Below are positions 47,206 to 58,986 of a stretch of 64,000 bases of DNA, piece after piece; within the stretch, counting starts at the first letter, position 1, and each line of letters begins with the position of its first letter. Source of the stretch: Protonemura montana (lineage: Eukaryota; Arthropoda; Insecta; Plecoptera; Nemouridae). A program made the translations under genes and the position numbers. The stretch is from contig OX387606.1 of NCBI GenBank assembly GCA_947568835.1, positions 12,028,001 to 12,092,000 on the forward strand, in the 5' to 3' direction. The notes under the pieces are model-generated. The model was not told where the DNA came from, ran no database searches, and saw nothing but the letters and a program-made list of their open reading frames with translations.

Positions 47206-47408
47206 TTGATGAGTTTCCTACCTCAAGGTGTATTATCTGACAGTCGCGAGTTGAAATCTGCCGCGGTGCTAAGTTTTCAAGCTTTCGTTCAAGATTTCAA
47301 GGTACCTTTGGATTCAGCTTCAGTTGTGTTCACGAACGTCGGTAGTGCAGCGTCGGTAGGGCAGTGCTCGGCAGCCTCCTTAAAAACACATAAACCAAAA
47401 GCGCCGCT

Positions 47409-47754
47409 ATGATTGACGAAGTAGTGGACGATTATGCGCCGTATTTAAATGTAAAATTGGAGACGATTGTGAGTATTTTAAGGTTTGTATTGTGGTTTGC
47501 TTGAGTCGAATGTTTAGTGCTCATACATAAATCATAAGAAACAAAAAGTTGCCTAAACGATATTTTATGGCTCCAATAATTAGCTTGTCTTAACTAACAT
47601 TTTCATTTAACATTTTCATTAACATTATTTTCAAATTTCCAGAAAATAACCGGCCAAATGGACAGTATCAGGAACCTATTCGCCACCAGAATTATTTAGC
47701 ACAGACATTTTTTTCCGATCTCAAGAAGCAGAAACGACAATCGAACAAAAATGA
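47409..47754 (+). pseudogene. BLOC1S4 partial pseudogene (exons 1 and 4 only)
   Basis: Exon 1 copy 47409-47468 is intact with its GTGAG donor and differs by a few residues (DYAPYLNVKLETI against DYTPYLNVELKSI). Exon 4 copy 47643-47754 keeps the TTTCCAG acceptor but has indels that shift the frame. Exons 2 and 3, holding the coiled-coil core, are deleted. Splicing exon 1 to exon 4 would leave a short frame of about 38 codons ending at a TAG near 47697-47699. An AATAAA lies at 47906-47911. BLOC-1 function is not expected. Confidence 0.85.
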
Positions 47755-48319
47755 AAGCAATGAACCGTCGAGAAATAGATCCTTGCAATTTTTTAATAAT
47801 ATTATTATCTACTTTTACTGTTAGATTATCACAGAACTAAAGTACAGAATATAGTAACGATAAGTTGTCCTTTCTATTGCATTCCTGCATATAAACTTCA
47901 CACAATAAAACATCATCCTTATTGTTTCTTGGCCTAGCCCCAGCTCTCATTTTGCATTCGGCTTTCTCTACATGTTATTTTAAATATTGTCTTACCATTT
48001 TTAGAAACATTACTTATCACCGTAAAATCATCTCTTACTTTATTATAGAAGTATGGACTTTACAACAATACAGGTATACAGAACGTGACAAATTTCTGTT
48101 GAATCCAGTTTCAACTGCATTACAAATTACCTGTCAACTAGGTTTCATCTTGAGAACGCGATCGAACAGGGAGATTATGTAGGTAGGACTTAATTCAGAT
48201 CAACGACCTGCGTATTATGAGAGTATGACATGATGCAAGTGTGTTTACGCTGAGAAACAGATCTTTTGCAGACTGCACAGAAGTATCAATCCATCAGTTG
48301 TGGCACAATGGTTCTGCTA

Positions 48320-51300
48320 CTGGAAAATATTATCACAATCACTCAGTTAACTACATTATAGTCTTCTGTTATTAAATACCGAGTAAAAATTCTTATTGTT
48401 CTGTATAGAATATAAAGTACTTCTACGGATTATGTACTTGCTAATTATCCCCGTAGGAATAATTTCACTTGATGTTTACTTGATTTTCCTCGGGCTACTA
48501 AAAAAAATATAAAGTAGTTGAAGATGATGCGCATTATAGCCACTCTCTTTTATTCATTTGGATGAGCGTAGCGATCGATTTTATGGATTGACGACTTTTA
48601 GCCGTAATGGAAAACCGTCGATTGTGGCCTTTTTTTTCCATCGAATTTTCATAGAACATCAGTGCTAACAGTTTGTAAACTGTTTTTGAGTAAAATGTGA
48701 TCATCTGCAGAGTCTCACATTTTATCCTTGAAACGTTGGACGTTTCGAGTGATTTCCACAAATCGCCACACAAAACACATCACGCAATATAGCGCCCTAT
48801 GTCTTGTGCCGATAAGGAAAATGCGAATGTTGCATATGTTTGCTGACTTACAATTTCTGCAGACATGTTTGTTTGTGTAACATACTTGATGGGCGTAATT
48901 CCCAAGCGTAATTTTCATACGAAGCGCATTTGGTGTGCCGCTAACGTTATGGTTCAACAAATCTATTGCAGTCTCATGACTCTGTCCATACATTTCTAAT
49001 GAAAATTACACACCATAGCCTTCTCTGCTAATTTCGTAGATTCATACCCAATTTCGAATTTGTGAAATAGCTCTCGGCTGAAAATTTTATAACCTCTTTT
49101 TTTGAAAGTTGATTTTATCAGTAGGTGTACTAATAATGCGTTTGTAAAATCATGAAATGCCAATTTTAAACGAGGTCAAAACAAGAAAAATGCGAAGCAT
49201 TAATAAATACATGAACATTGTATTGTATGCAATACATAATGGATGCCGGACGGGTAATTTTGGTGCAAGACCCTATCCTTTTATAATTACGGGCCAGATA
49301 AAAAGTTCGCGCGGTTTTAAAGCCCGCCATTAAAGAGAACAAGATAGTTGTTTTTGATTGAACATTTTGTTGATAGCTTACGTAAATTTTTGTTTTCACT
49401 TTAGGCTCGGACCAAAGATCACAAAACTGTACTCAAAACAACATTTTACATCATCTGACGCTTTGGGATTGTCTTCCCGTCACTTTTGCTTGAAGCTCGT
49501 GATGACGTAACCCAAAATTCTTGTTTTGTTTCCTTCTCCACCGCAGGACAAGGTTAACCCATTTGTACCCAAGACTTTATGCACATCATGGGTATCAATA
49601 AAACGTGCGAAGGGTACTGCATTAGGTGGGGTCTACGAGCCAACATAGTAGTCGACGGGGGCGTGTGGTATAAGATAAGAGTTGATGGTGACATTAAGGT
49701 ATAAGTTTGAAACTTGCACTTTTGCAATGTACAGCCAACCTTACTAAGGAGCATACACTGAGAGCCAACTAATGTGAAAATAAATATCCATAACGCCTAG
49801 AATATTGTTGCCACATAAAAAAAAAATATATATATATATATATATATGTCGAACCAATCTGGAACCACACATTTTTCCATAAGGCCATATAGCCTTATGG
49901 GCTTTGCTCATAAGCCCCCTTCGTCATGCAAAATATAATTTAAAAATCAATGTAATTTGTAAGAAATCATACAAGTTTAAAAATGATAACAGTCATTTCG
50001 GATCTCTGACTTAGCACGCATGAGGTGGGCCCAGACCTATACGGGCTCACGCGTGCGCACGAAAATAGTATTTATAACATTTGTATATCATTAAGAAAAA
50101 GGCTAAACTTTCGAGAAGTCAGCTGTGTTTTAAATTTTCTTAATACAAGATTGAAACGGTTTTAAATCAAAATCCACAATGTCCATGCCGTTGTACATGC
50201 CACTTTCTATTTTTTCCGTTAGCTTTTAGCAAGTCAGTATCTTGCCAGTTGTTCTTCCCATCCCTAATAAATTGCATGTTAGGTCACACCGGTTTAACGT
50301 CTTCGTTTCGAAAATCGAATAGCACTTCTTTTGTGTGTTCAATAACCGTAGAGAGAAACGTTCTATAAGAAAATTGACCATGGGCTGAAGTGCTCTCAAC
50401 AATATGGCCACCTAGAAATTCTTTACCTTTAACGTTATAAATCGTCACCTATACGTGTTTTGCTTATTAAGTCCCCTCCACATTATTGACTCTTCTAATG
50501 CAGATTGGTAATTTATCGATAGAAAATTCGCCAACTCAGATCAAATGTGCGTGTATTTAAGATGTACGCTTTTACGTCGAGTGGTAGGTAGAGTAGATTT
50601 GCCATTTTCACCACTTGACAGATGAACAGCATAAGAGATGTCTGCAAGACCTTAAAAAGTGCATAAAATATCAGTCGCAGAAATGGGACACCGTATACCG
50701 CAAGCCAAACAGGGAATAGGTTTCTCTCATTTTCCAAAAACATGTACATTTCAACTGGTTTAGCGACAGTAGAATATTTTATTCTCTGTCTCAACGCAGT
50801 TAGATGTAGGCACTAAGCAATTCATTTTACAGTTTGTTGAACAAATACAAACAGGCCATAATATACTACCTAATCATCATAATATACGAATGATACCATA
50901 CTTTCACATACGTGTATGAGAAACAACCTGCTATATCGTAATCAATATTATCTTACAGTGAAATTGCATCAAGATGCACCTAGCGTCACTATTACATATT
51001 TCACGTAGACTACTGTCTTTATAGAATAATAATAGTGTACATAATAAAATAATACCAAGTCTCTAAGTAGGTACATAAATTCAAGATGATAGATGATGTG
51101 ACCAACTAATCAGCCATTGCTCAGGATGACTATTTGCAGTTAAATAACAGAATAAATGAAAAGCGCACTCGCTGGCTTGCAGTGATTACAGCATCGTGCC
51201 AATCAAAACGGAAGCAGACGTCATGCAAGTCAGGAATGCGAACATGTAATTGAATATGAGAAATGAAATGAGAATCTAGTTTTGTTCAATGAAAAGTGGA

Positions 51301-51940
51301 GAACTAACCATCGTTATAAAATTGACTTAGAGAAATGAATGAAATTTTCCCAAAGGGCTAGTTTGATCAAAACCTGAACTCGTAATTAAAATGAAAATAT
51401 AAATATCTGATTGGCTGTGACCCCTGGGATGAGTATTTAACGGGCAGTTTTCTATTTAACTGGATGTTAAAACTGTCCCTTAGAAGCTGAACACATAGTT
51501 TAAGATGGTAAAACCGCTCCGATGTCAATCATGAATTGACCGACTTGGAATTGATCTTTCTATCGTTTTCTAAATGACACTTAGGGTGTGCCTGACACTC
51601 GGCCCAAAAAGGTTATATGTCGACTAAAAAGTATATCACATCGTCGAAAAAGTAGACAATTTTAGGATCACGTAAGTATCATAATGCAATTGCATACTTT
51701 TTGTAATATAAAGCAGTCACGGTGGTGTCCCTTCACAAACGGTCCCAGCGAAATCATGAGAAATAGTTGAGGAAAATGAATGCCGTATCTCTTCAAATCT
51801 GACAAATCCGACAGTTTAAGATCTCATACTATAGTGCTAAAATCACTTGATGGTATAATCGTTTAAATATTATCGATAGAATATCCATATCCCGACAAGA
51901 TCACCATCACAAGATAAAACAGCTGTAACCAAGAACCAAC
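48320..51940. other. No gene recognised; (TA)n and hairpins
   Basis: A (TA)n tract lies at 49828-49847. Just after it is a nested stem structure: CCATAAGGC with GCCTTATGG at about 49878-49900, then GGGCTT with AAGCCC at 49900-49920. ORFs reach 93 codons with no family signature. Confidence 0.4.
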
Positions 51941-52140
51941 ATCGGGAAGTATTGTTTAGCCGCAGAGGGCATACGATTATGGAATAAACTGCCGGGAAGT
52001 GCGGTTATGCCACTACCGAAAAGCTTCAAAGAAATTAGGGCTAAACTAAACAATATACAAACCTAGCAACAACCGATAGCATTTATAATTAATGAAATGC
52101 TGTCAAAGTTGTGGAAAAATAAAATAAATAAATAAATACA
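51932..52140 (+). mobile_element. LINE 3' end (C-terminal reverse-transcriptase ORF remnant)
   Basis: From about 51932 the frame reads IGKYCLAAEGIRLWNKLPGS and continues to TAG at 52064-52066, the typical C-terminal RLWNxLP segment of insect non-LTR retrotransposon ORF2. An in-frame TAA lies just upstream, so it is a dead 5'-truncated copy. A short 3'UTR ends in AAATAAATAAATAAATAC-type repeats. The clade (Jockey/CR1/R1 group) cannot be set from this much. Confidence 0.7.
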
Positions 52141-52144
52141 TGTT

Positions 52145-54815
52145 CCAGACAAAACCGTTTCCCTGGTGTGCTCTCGAACGATTATTTAAACACCAAAACG
52201 AGACAGTAGGTCTGTAATTTACATTCACTAGTCCAATATTAAAATGCCCTACAATTACATCAATAGCAGGTCAATTTCCGTCCAGCACTAATATATGGAG
52301 ATCTGACATGTTATTTAAAATACTAAAATCTCCTAATCGAGGCATATGCACAGTAATTACAATCAGTTTCTTTGCAGGTTCTTTCCTGCTATTTCAAAAT
52401 GTCTATCGATACTCCTCAAAGAGATATCTTTTCTATTAATCACTTAACTCTATAAGCAGAGCACAGATGTCCCAACCTCACCTCTAATATAGTTTCACCT
52501 TCAAAATATTTCGGTTTGTTTATGATCATTGGTTTTGTACATTTCCTTATCACACGGTGTTAATTAATGTTCGCTAATCAAAGTTTTCCCACTTGTATCA
52601 CCGATTCAATTTCAAGACATTTTGTCTGCTGTTCAATTTTAATGTTACGCGATAATTGCAATATTGCGGCAAATGTTCACTAAATCTATATGATGGTTAT
52701 TAGACTCATGTCTACTTGATTTACACTTTAGCACTAGTTTTAACAAAAACTATTCGAAATGGGTTTTGAATGGTAAGTAAAGGACAACTAAATTAGTAAA
52801 CTAGTAAATTAGTAAATTAATTATAATTATAATTATATATAATTATGTCTATGTATTATATTTATATACATTTGTACTACATTTATTTATTTATTTATTT
52901 ATTATATTTTATTTTATATTTATATATTTATATTTATATATTTAATATGTATATTATATATATATATTATATATATATAATTATTGTAATAATTATAATA
53001 ACTAATTAATAAATTAGTAAATTAGTAAATTAGTAAAAAACAACTAAATCTAGTTTAAGGATGTGCATCATGCGGCAACTTAACGCTGCAGTTGGCTATT
53101 TTTAGAGAAAGAATAGTTATGCAAAATAAAACCTCAAAACATGCAAGAACAAATGGCAAAACATGCAAAACATGCAAAAACAAATGTCAAAATGTGCAAA
53201 ACATGCAAAATCCATAAAAATAAGATAAAAAGTGGATTAGCGGGTAAAAAAACATAAATTTATATATTTGTATCATTTTGTATAAATCATTTCAATATTC
53301 AGCGGCGTTAACCGATGCCGCCTATCTGATAGAATGCTTTTATATGATCTTTGACGATCTTTCAACATCACACGACGTCACTGGGGCACATTTTAAATTG
53401 CAAATTTGAGTGGGGGACAAATAATCTTCTCCTAAATCATATGTGCCTCCTGCTAAAATTCTCTGCACTCTACACAATAGCTAATAAGAAATATTCTTTT
53501 TGAGCACACAGTCGAGTTTATAAAGCGCTACTTTGGCAAGGCCACCGGGAGCTTTAGAAAGTTCCGAGTGCAGATCTTGTATAATCTGAAGCGATGTCGT
53601 GAGTGGTTCTCCAATTTTTAAAAAGACCTATCCACTTCCCTGCCACATAAGACTCCACTTCTGCGATACCAAAATATAGACGGATTTAAGGAGATAAGAT
53701 AACATTTCATTCATAGAAGGGGTTGAGACGGTTGGGAACTAGATATTTCCAGGTAATAATTTTATTTACCAGGTACTATAGGTATTCGGGTGATCGGGTG
53801 TCGACCGACGGTCCAATTGTCAAACGAAATATTTGAAAGGTGGTCTTTAAAAAAAAGTTTGAATACAATTTTAGGCGAAGGTTTGAGAGCTGATAGCAGT
53901 TCTGCTATTGCTGTAATTCATATAAAAAAATATAATAATTGTGTTTAAAAATGAAATAATCATATGAAAGGGTTTACCTAAAGCAGATGGAATATTCAGA
54001 AATGAAGAAGCGTTAGCACGATTATGTTCAGCGGTTACTTGATTAAATATTTCTAATGCTTGGTCCCTTCTCTTAGCGTCAAATCAGATAATTTCACCTA
54101 TGGTAAATTAGTAAGCTTTGACGCTATTTATAGTAATTAGTAGAAAACGCACAATAAAAGTGACCTTACATTGCAACTATGCGTACAGAGATCGCACTGT
54201 TGTGATACTGATCTACGAAATGGTCATTGAAGGGGTCATTAAGACAATCCGCTAACGGGGAATAATTCTCGGACATTGACGGTAAATACAGGTAAAGGTG
54301 CAGACACTTGCACGGGAGGGGAGACCGGCATTCGCATTCGCAAACTTACTTTATAGAGCTGTAGTACACTCGATGCACGGTATAGACGTCAGAGAAAGAG
54401 TTTAGTCGTATTAGAGACTCTGCGGAGAGTTGACGCAAGCGACGCGAGAACGCGAGTTTCTAAGTTGGTCAACTGGTGAGCGAATTGTCTCTTTTCAGTG
54501 AGTGTTGTGAGAAGTGGGTCTTTTGGGGTTTTGTCTCTTATTTAACGCTTTCTGGTAAGTGGTTCACGTTTAGTGTTGTTACAAAAGTTTTCAAAAAAGG
54601 CAAATCTAAGATTTTTTTGTAGCGAAATTATAATTTTTCTGTATTTGAACAGCAATAAAGAACGTGTTTTGTCAATTAAACAGTATTCAGTTGAATGTGA
54701 CTCTCATGAGATAATAATGTGGTAAAACAATTCAAAATTCTACTCGGCTGAGAAAAAAATTAAACGTAAAATCATGTGACAACGAACTTTTTTTTTTGCC
54801 AAACACCTCCTATCA
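52145..54815. other. No gene recognised; A/T-rich and AACATGC minisatellites
   Basis: At 52788-53045 a strongly A/T-rich block is bordered on both sides by AGTAAATTAGTAAATTAGTAA-type tandem units, with (TA)n in the centre. At 53135-53215 a GCAAAACATGCAAAA-type minisatellite occurs; a two-unit version lies at 58381-58402. No exon is supported. Confidence 0.5.
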
Positions 54816-54821
54816 TTATTT

Positions 54822-55140
54822 TTATGAACACTATAACCGTCTCAAAAATTGATGCCCAAACGGGGACTCGAACCCCGATCTCCACCTATCGCGGGTGTTG
54901 CTCTTACCCATTGAGCTACTTGAACACTGGATTTTTAACAAGATTTCAGTGTATTTGATGTATTCAGTGTATCTCGTCTCGAACCTGTGTCCAAGTAGCT
55001 CAATGGGTTAGAGCAACACCCGCGATAGGTGGAGATCGGGGTTCGAGTCCCTGTTTGGGCATCAATTTTTGAGACGATTATAGTGTTCATATAATAATAA
55101 AATACCCCGCGCATTGCAAGCGTTTGCAATTTAAATAAGA
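54822..55140. repeat. Foldback of two head-to-head tRNA-like SINE units (best preserved)
   Basis: Left arm 54822-54926 (minus orientation) and right arm about 54987-55140 (plus orientation) are near-identical inverted copies over about 100 bp, separated by about 60 bp. Each head folds as a tRNA-like cloverleaf: acceptor GTCCAAG with TTTGGGC, D arm GCTC..GAGC, an anticodon-like arm CACC-CGCGATA-GGTG, and T arm CGGGG-TTCGAGT-CCCCG, with box A TAGCTCAATGGG and box B GGTTCGAGTCC. The tail GAGACGNTTATAGTGTTCAT follows on both outer sides; the right arm continues with ATTGCAAGCGTTTGCAATTT. The anticodon loop has G where tRNAs have U33, so this is a tRNA-derived repeat rather than a tRNA gene. The spacer holds a TTCAGTGTAT direct repeat. 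Confidence 0.85.
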
Positions 55141-55144
55141 TTTT

Positions 55145-58100
55145 ATCTAAACACATTAATTAATCATTATTCTACTGCGTATGCCGTGCTAACCGATGTT
55201 TTAAGACAATTAAACCCTTTGAAGGCCCAAACTTTTAACTGAAAGTTATCACATTATTATACAACTACATTTAAAATTGCATGATCATGAGATTCAAACA
55301 CAACGCAGCTGTTTGGGAAGCAAGCACTTTTAGCGCGCGATTGTGTCGTATATTTTTACAGCGCTAATTGGAGCCGGCAGACGTGAGCCGTGATTTAGAA
55401 AATGACTCCCAATTTAAATTCGTGGCTAAAGAGTAGAGGTTTTACAAAAACAGGCCGAAAGGCTATCTTGTCTGGGGCTTGAATTATACACCTTTTTGTT
55501 TGTTGTCATTCGGCCGAAGTCCTCCCACAGGATTGAATGTAACTTTGCATCTTGGTGAATGAGAACTGCGGCAAGCGTTAATTACACAAATTACGCATTT
55601 CTTTTGACAATAACGAGAATAACAGACAATACAGACACAGACAATAAACACAGACAATAAACACAATAAACACAGACAATAAAGAGAAGTGCGTGGATTC
55701 GTATGCGCTCGTTGCGCAGAAGGAAAAGGAAACGGGAACAAGTTTAAAAAACACAGAATAATTTACAAAAATTAAATACCATAGTAAATTCTCTCAAAAC
55801 TAGTGGCAAGGCCGAAAATGTCCAGTCTTTTGAAAATGTTTAAAGGTTTTGTTTTGATTTGCGATTTAATGCAATTCATCGCTTTTGTGAACGGTTATTT
55901 TACAACACACACAACAATCGGCTTACCCCACTTGATGTTTTTCAAAAACTTTCTGTAGCTAATATCCCGATGTCTTTAACTACTCGCATACTTCAATTTG
56001 GAATAAAATTTCTCAAATTATGCGGTTTTTGCGTTACAGACAAACTGTTCAAGAGTGCATACTGCAATTTTTTCCACAGACCTTGACCTCAAGAAGTGCA
56101 AGACTTGTGTGCAACTTGCACACAAGTTTTATGCACTGTCGCGATCGGGACATCATGATGATGATGATCACCTTATATTGCTGCATTAGTAATTTAATTG
56201 GCCAGACAATTTATCAACTTAATTACACTAATTAAAACGAGCCATGGCATTTAAAATGTCGTCAGATTCTCCAGCTAGTATCTGGACCAACGGCTGATCC
56301 CTTTTGCGACTTATCCTGTACTTAATCTTTTAGGGTTTTATAACAAAATATCGATAATAATACCGACTTCGAAGTGGCTAGTGAAGCGCAACTAATCGAG
56401 TGAAAGATTGCCCTTTTCATGTATGACAGCCTAAAAGATAAGTCCAGCTGGGATCTGCCACAGGTCCAGATACCGGCTAGAGCGCGGACATTCTTGATTC
56501 GGTGAAAGTTTGCCTTTGGCTAGCCGATTCAAGTATCACACTATATCTTAGATGCGAAGTTCGTATTGCAAAAATACAAACTCAAACTCGTTTCGAGAAC
56601 GCTCGGTATCCTCCGCGTTCCCAATTCAAGAGGCCACAAAGGCGACTTGACTTGCAAATAACTCATCAGTCACCGTACAGTTAGTACAATAACGCATCAA
56701 ATTGGAATGTTTCGAGCAATTAGGTAATTCGCGACTAGGTAATAAAAAATAAAAACAATGACAAGTTACAGCTATTTATCTCTAAGCAACAAGATAAATA
56801 AATCGACGAAACCCGTATAATATCGCAATGACACTTGAATAGTGTCAATCACACCGTATGCACACCGTAATATCAATCGTTCTCCAATTTTGATACTAAA
56901 TGCGTGCATTAGATAAAATGTGTAATTGCAGCTTTAAAACTGCATTGGTAGTTAAAAAAAAATGCATAACTGTGCTAATAGAATTAAAACATGGCTGCAT
57001 TTTATATTCAAGTGTTGAGTATGGGGGGGGGGGGGGGGGGGAATCTTCCAGGTCACATCTTTACCTTTGTCTCGATATGGTTCAGGTCACTCGGCTCTCG
57101 GATGTAGAAAAAAGCAACTATTTTATTTTTTTGTAAATCCGGTTCATACAGCAGTTGAGATTTGTTGTAGTTTGCACTCACAAGCGTGTAATTTCTACGG
57201 ATTTCTCTTAAAAATCGCATTGCTTGCTTTTCTTAGAGTCAATTTGCATTTCGTGTCAACCCCGTGAACCTAAAGCGATGAAATTGCTTGCTTAGCTTGA
57301 AGTTATTTCTACGGATGCACTGATGTTCTAGTGATGTAGGCACTACTTGTGTGAGAAATAATCATATAAAAGTCAATGAAATCGCTTGTATTGTATCATT
57401 TTGTGCTTACACAATAAAGATTTTATAAAGTTGTTGATCAGACAATGTTTGTTACTTTTACCAACTCAGCAGTTTTTCAAGTTACTTTTGAATACATTTT
57501 ACCCCTTAGATTCGCGTGCTTTCACACTATGTGCAATTACCTTAATACAATTGCATTAATTGTGAAGTAATTTGCCGTGCATCTAAGTGCCGTATAATAA
57601 AACAACAATTAAAAAATCCCCTTCCATAATAAAGTTGCTAGGTAAAGAGGTGCCGGTCAGCAATTACATCAAGACCCTCAGACCATTTAAAAAAATGTCC
57701 TTCTCAAATTAATATTGTAGTTTTTTTTGTGACTTGATGGTCACTTTTTGTAACATTTAATGAGTAAAAGAAAAGAGTTCAAGGTGAAACACAACTGTAA
57801 TGTGTTCACTTAAAATAGCAATCCAAAATTATGAAGATGTAAATAAATAGCAGAGCATGATTGATGAAGCATGCAAGCATGCTCAGCTTGCATGTATCTA
57901 TTTGAATTCTTCTAAACCAATACGCAATCCGCTACAAATCTTCAGAAGTTGCATGCATAGCAAAATGTAAAATGGATCAACCGTAGCGGCGAAAGTGCTT
58001 CGAAAGTTTCACTTGTAGAAAAATGACTATAGTCATTATATAAAACTCGATAATGTCCATTTCGCTAATGTGCCACATTAGCGAAAATTTTGGTATAATT

Positions 58101-58450
58101 TAAAAGCTGATTCTTGCGCAAAGTACACATAGTATCTTGCTACCAGGTGCTCATGGCCAGGTGACTTTGAGTGAAATAAAACATTTTAAGAGATTCTCAG
58201 TTTTAATCTTTATTGCAGAGCGATAGTGCCGCAAAGATGGATGCAAACAACAATGGACTTTAACTAGAGTTTTAATTTCGAGTCACCACCACGTACTTGA
58301 TGTACTTGATGTACCATGCATTTGATCATGTGTAATGAGAATTCTAATTAACTCGAACATTACATCAATAACAACAACAAAAACATGCACAAAACATGCA
58401 AAATAATCAAGCCTCCTTTCTTGATGATGCTTTTTTATACTGTACTTTTT
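55145..58450. other. No gene recognised; minisatellite, poly-G and hairpins
   Basis: A CACAGACAATAAA minisatellite lies at 55626-55684. A 19-base G run lies at 57023-57041. A perfect 16-bp palindrome AATGACTATAGTCATT lies at 58022-58037, and a 27-bp hairpin at 58060-58086 (13-bp arms, one-base centre). ORFs have no family signature. Confidence 0.45.
58060..58086. repeat. 27-bp inverted repeat with single-base centre
   Basis: Arm TTTCGCTAATGTG, centre C, then the exact reverse complement. A perfect 16-bp palindrome lies 22 bp to the left. Confidence 0.9.
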
Positions 58451-58453
58451 CAA

Positions 58454-58822
58454 TGAGATGAACACCGTTAATCAATTCTTTGTCAGTCACACGTTTTTGA
58501 CAGTTCGATTCAAGAATCGATATGCTGTCCGATTATAAAAACGACCCACTGATTGATTGATACCGTTAGGGTTCATGATAGGGCGCTCGACGACCTGTGA
58601 AGAAGATATGGGTGTAGAAACTTGGTTAGATCCAACAACTTTAAGAGCACAAAATATGAAACCGTCGAAACTCTCCTTCGAAAAAGATGAATAACTTGAA
58701 CATAATCTTTGAAGATGTTTTTTACCTCGTACTTGTAAGATGAACACAGTCAGTCAATCCAATGTCATTCGAACGTGTTTGATAGATCGAGTAAAAAATT
58801 CGATATGTTGTCAGATCGAACA
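58454..58822. repeat. Direct repeat pair of ~80 bp upstream of FAR
   Basis: 58454-58534 and 58735-58822 share AGATGAACAC.GT, TCAATNC, TGTCA.TC, CACGTTTTTGA/ACGTGTTTGA, a TCGAT/TCGAG segment, and TTCGATATGTTGTC-like ends, spaced 281 bp. The pair lies just before the FAR start and could be old duplicated sequence or a repeat element. Confidence 0.5.
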
Positions 58823-58986
58823 TACGATCTTCCCCTCCAACCCGAAGATGGTATATCGTTGGTAGAACTATAGTCTCTCTATCTAAAACTGAAAATATCG
58901 CTTCAATAGTGTTTGTTTACTCGTTTTTTTTTTTTTTTACCTGTGTATTGCTTTGACTTTTTGACAGATCACACCAGAGCCTCAAG

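Larger units (their letters stand above)
46278..48312 (+). repeat. Partial tandem duplication of the CPxC/BLOC1S4 locus
   Basis: The copy follows the original (about 42778-46262) directly. Collinear blocks are the end of the CPxC gene, the spacer, BLOC1S4 5'UTR and exon 1, BLOC1S4 exon 4, and the 3' flank (47880-48312 versus 45838-46262). Original intron 1 to intron 3 (about 43345-45505), with exons 2 and 3, is missing from the copy. A segment of about 700 bp at 46510-47205 has no counterpart in the original. Moderate divergence shows the event is not recent. Confidence 0.85.

Noticed and set aside
48534..48993. Overlapping minus-strand ORFs of 79 and 92 codons
   Set aside because: Considered as a transposase remnant because of CxxC-like spacing, but no recognisable motif series was found.
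54987..55062. Functional tRNA gene
   Set aside because: The cloverleaf is good, but the anticodon loop lacks U33, one anticodon-stem pair is broken, and the unit is repeated with a common non-tRNA tail.
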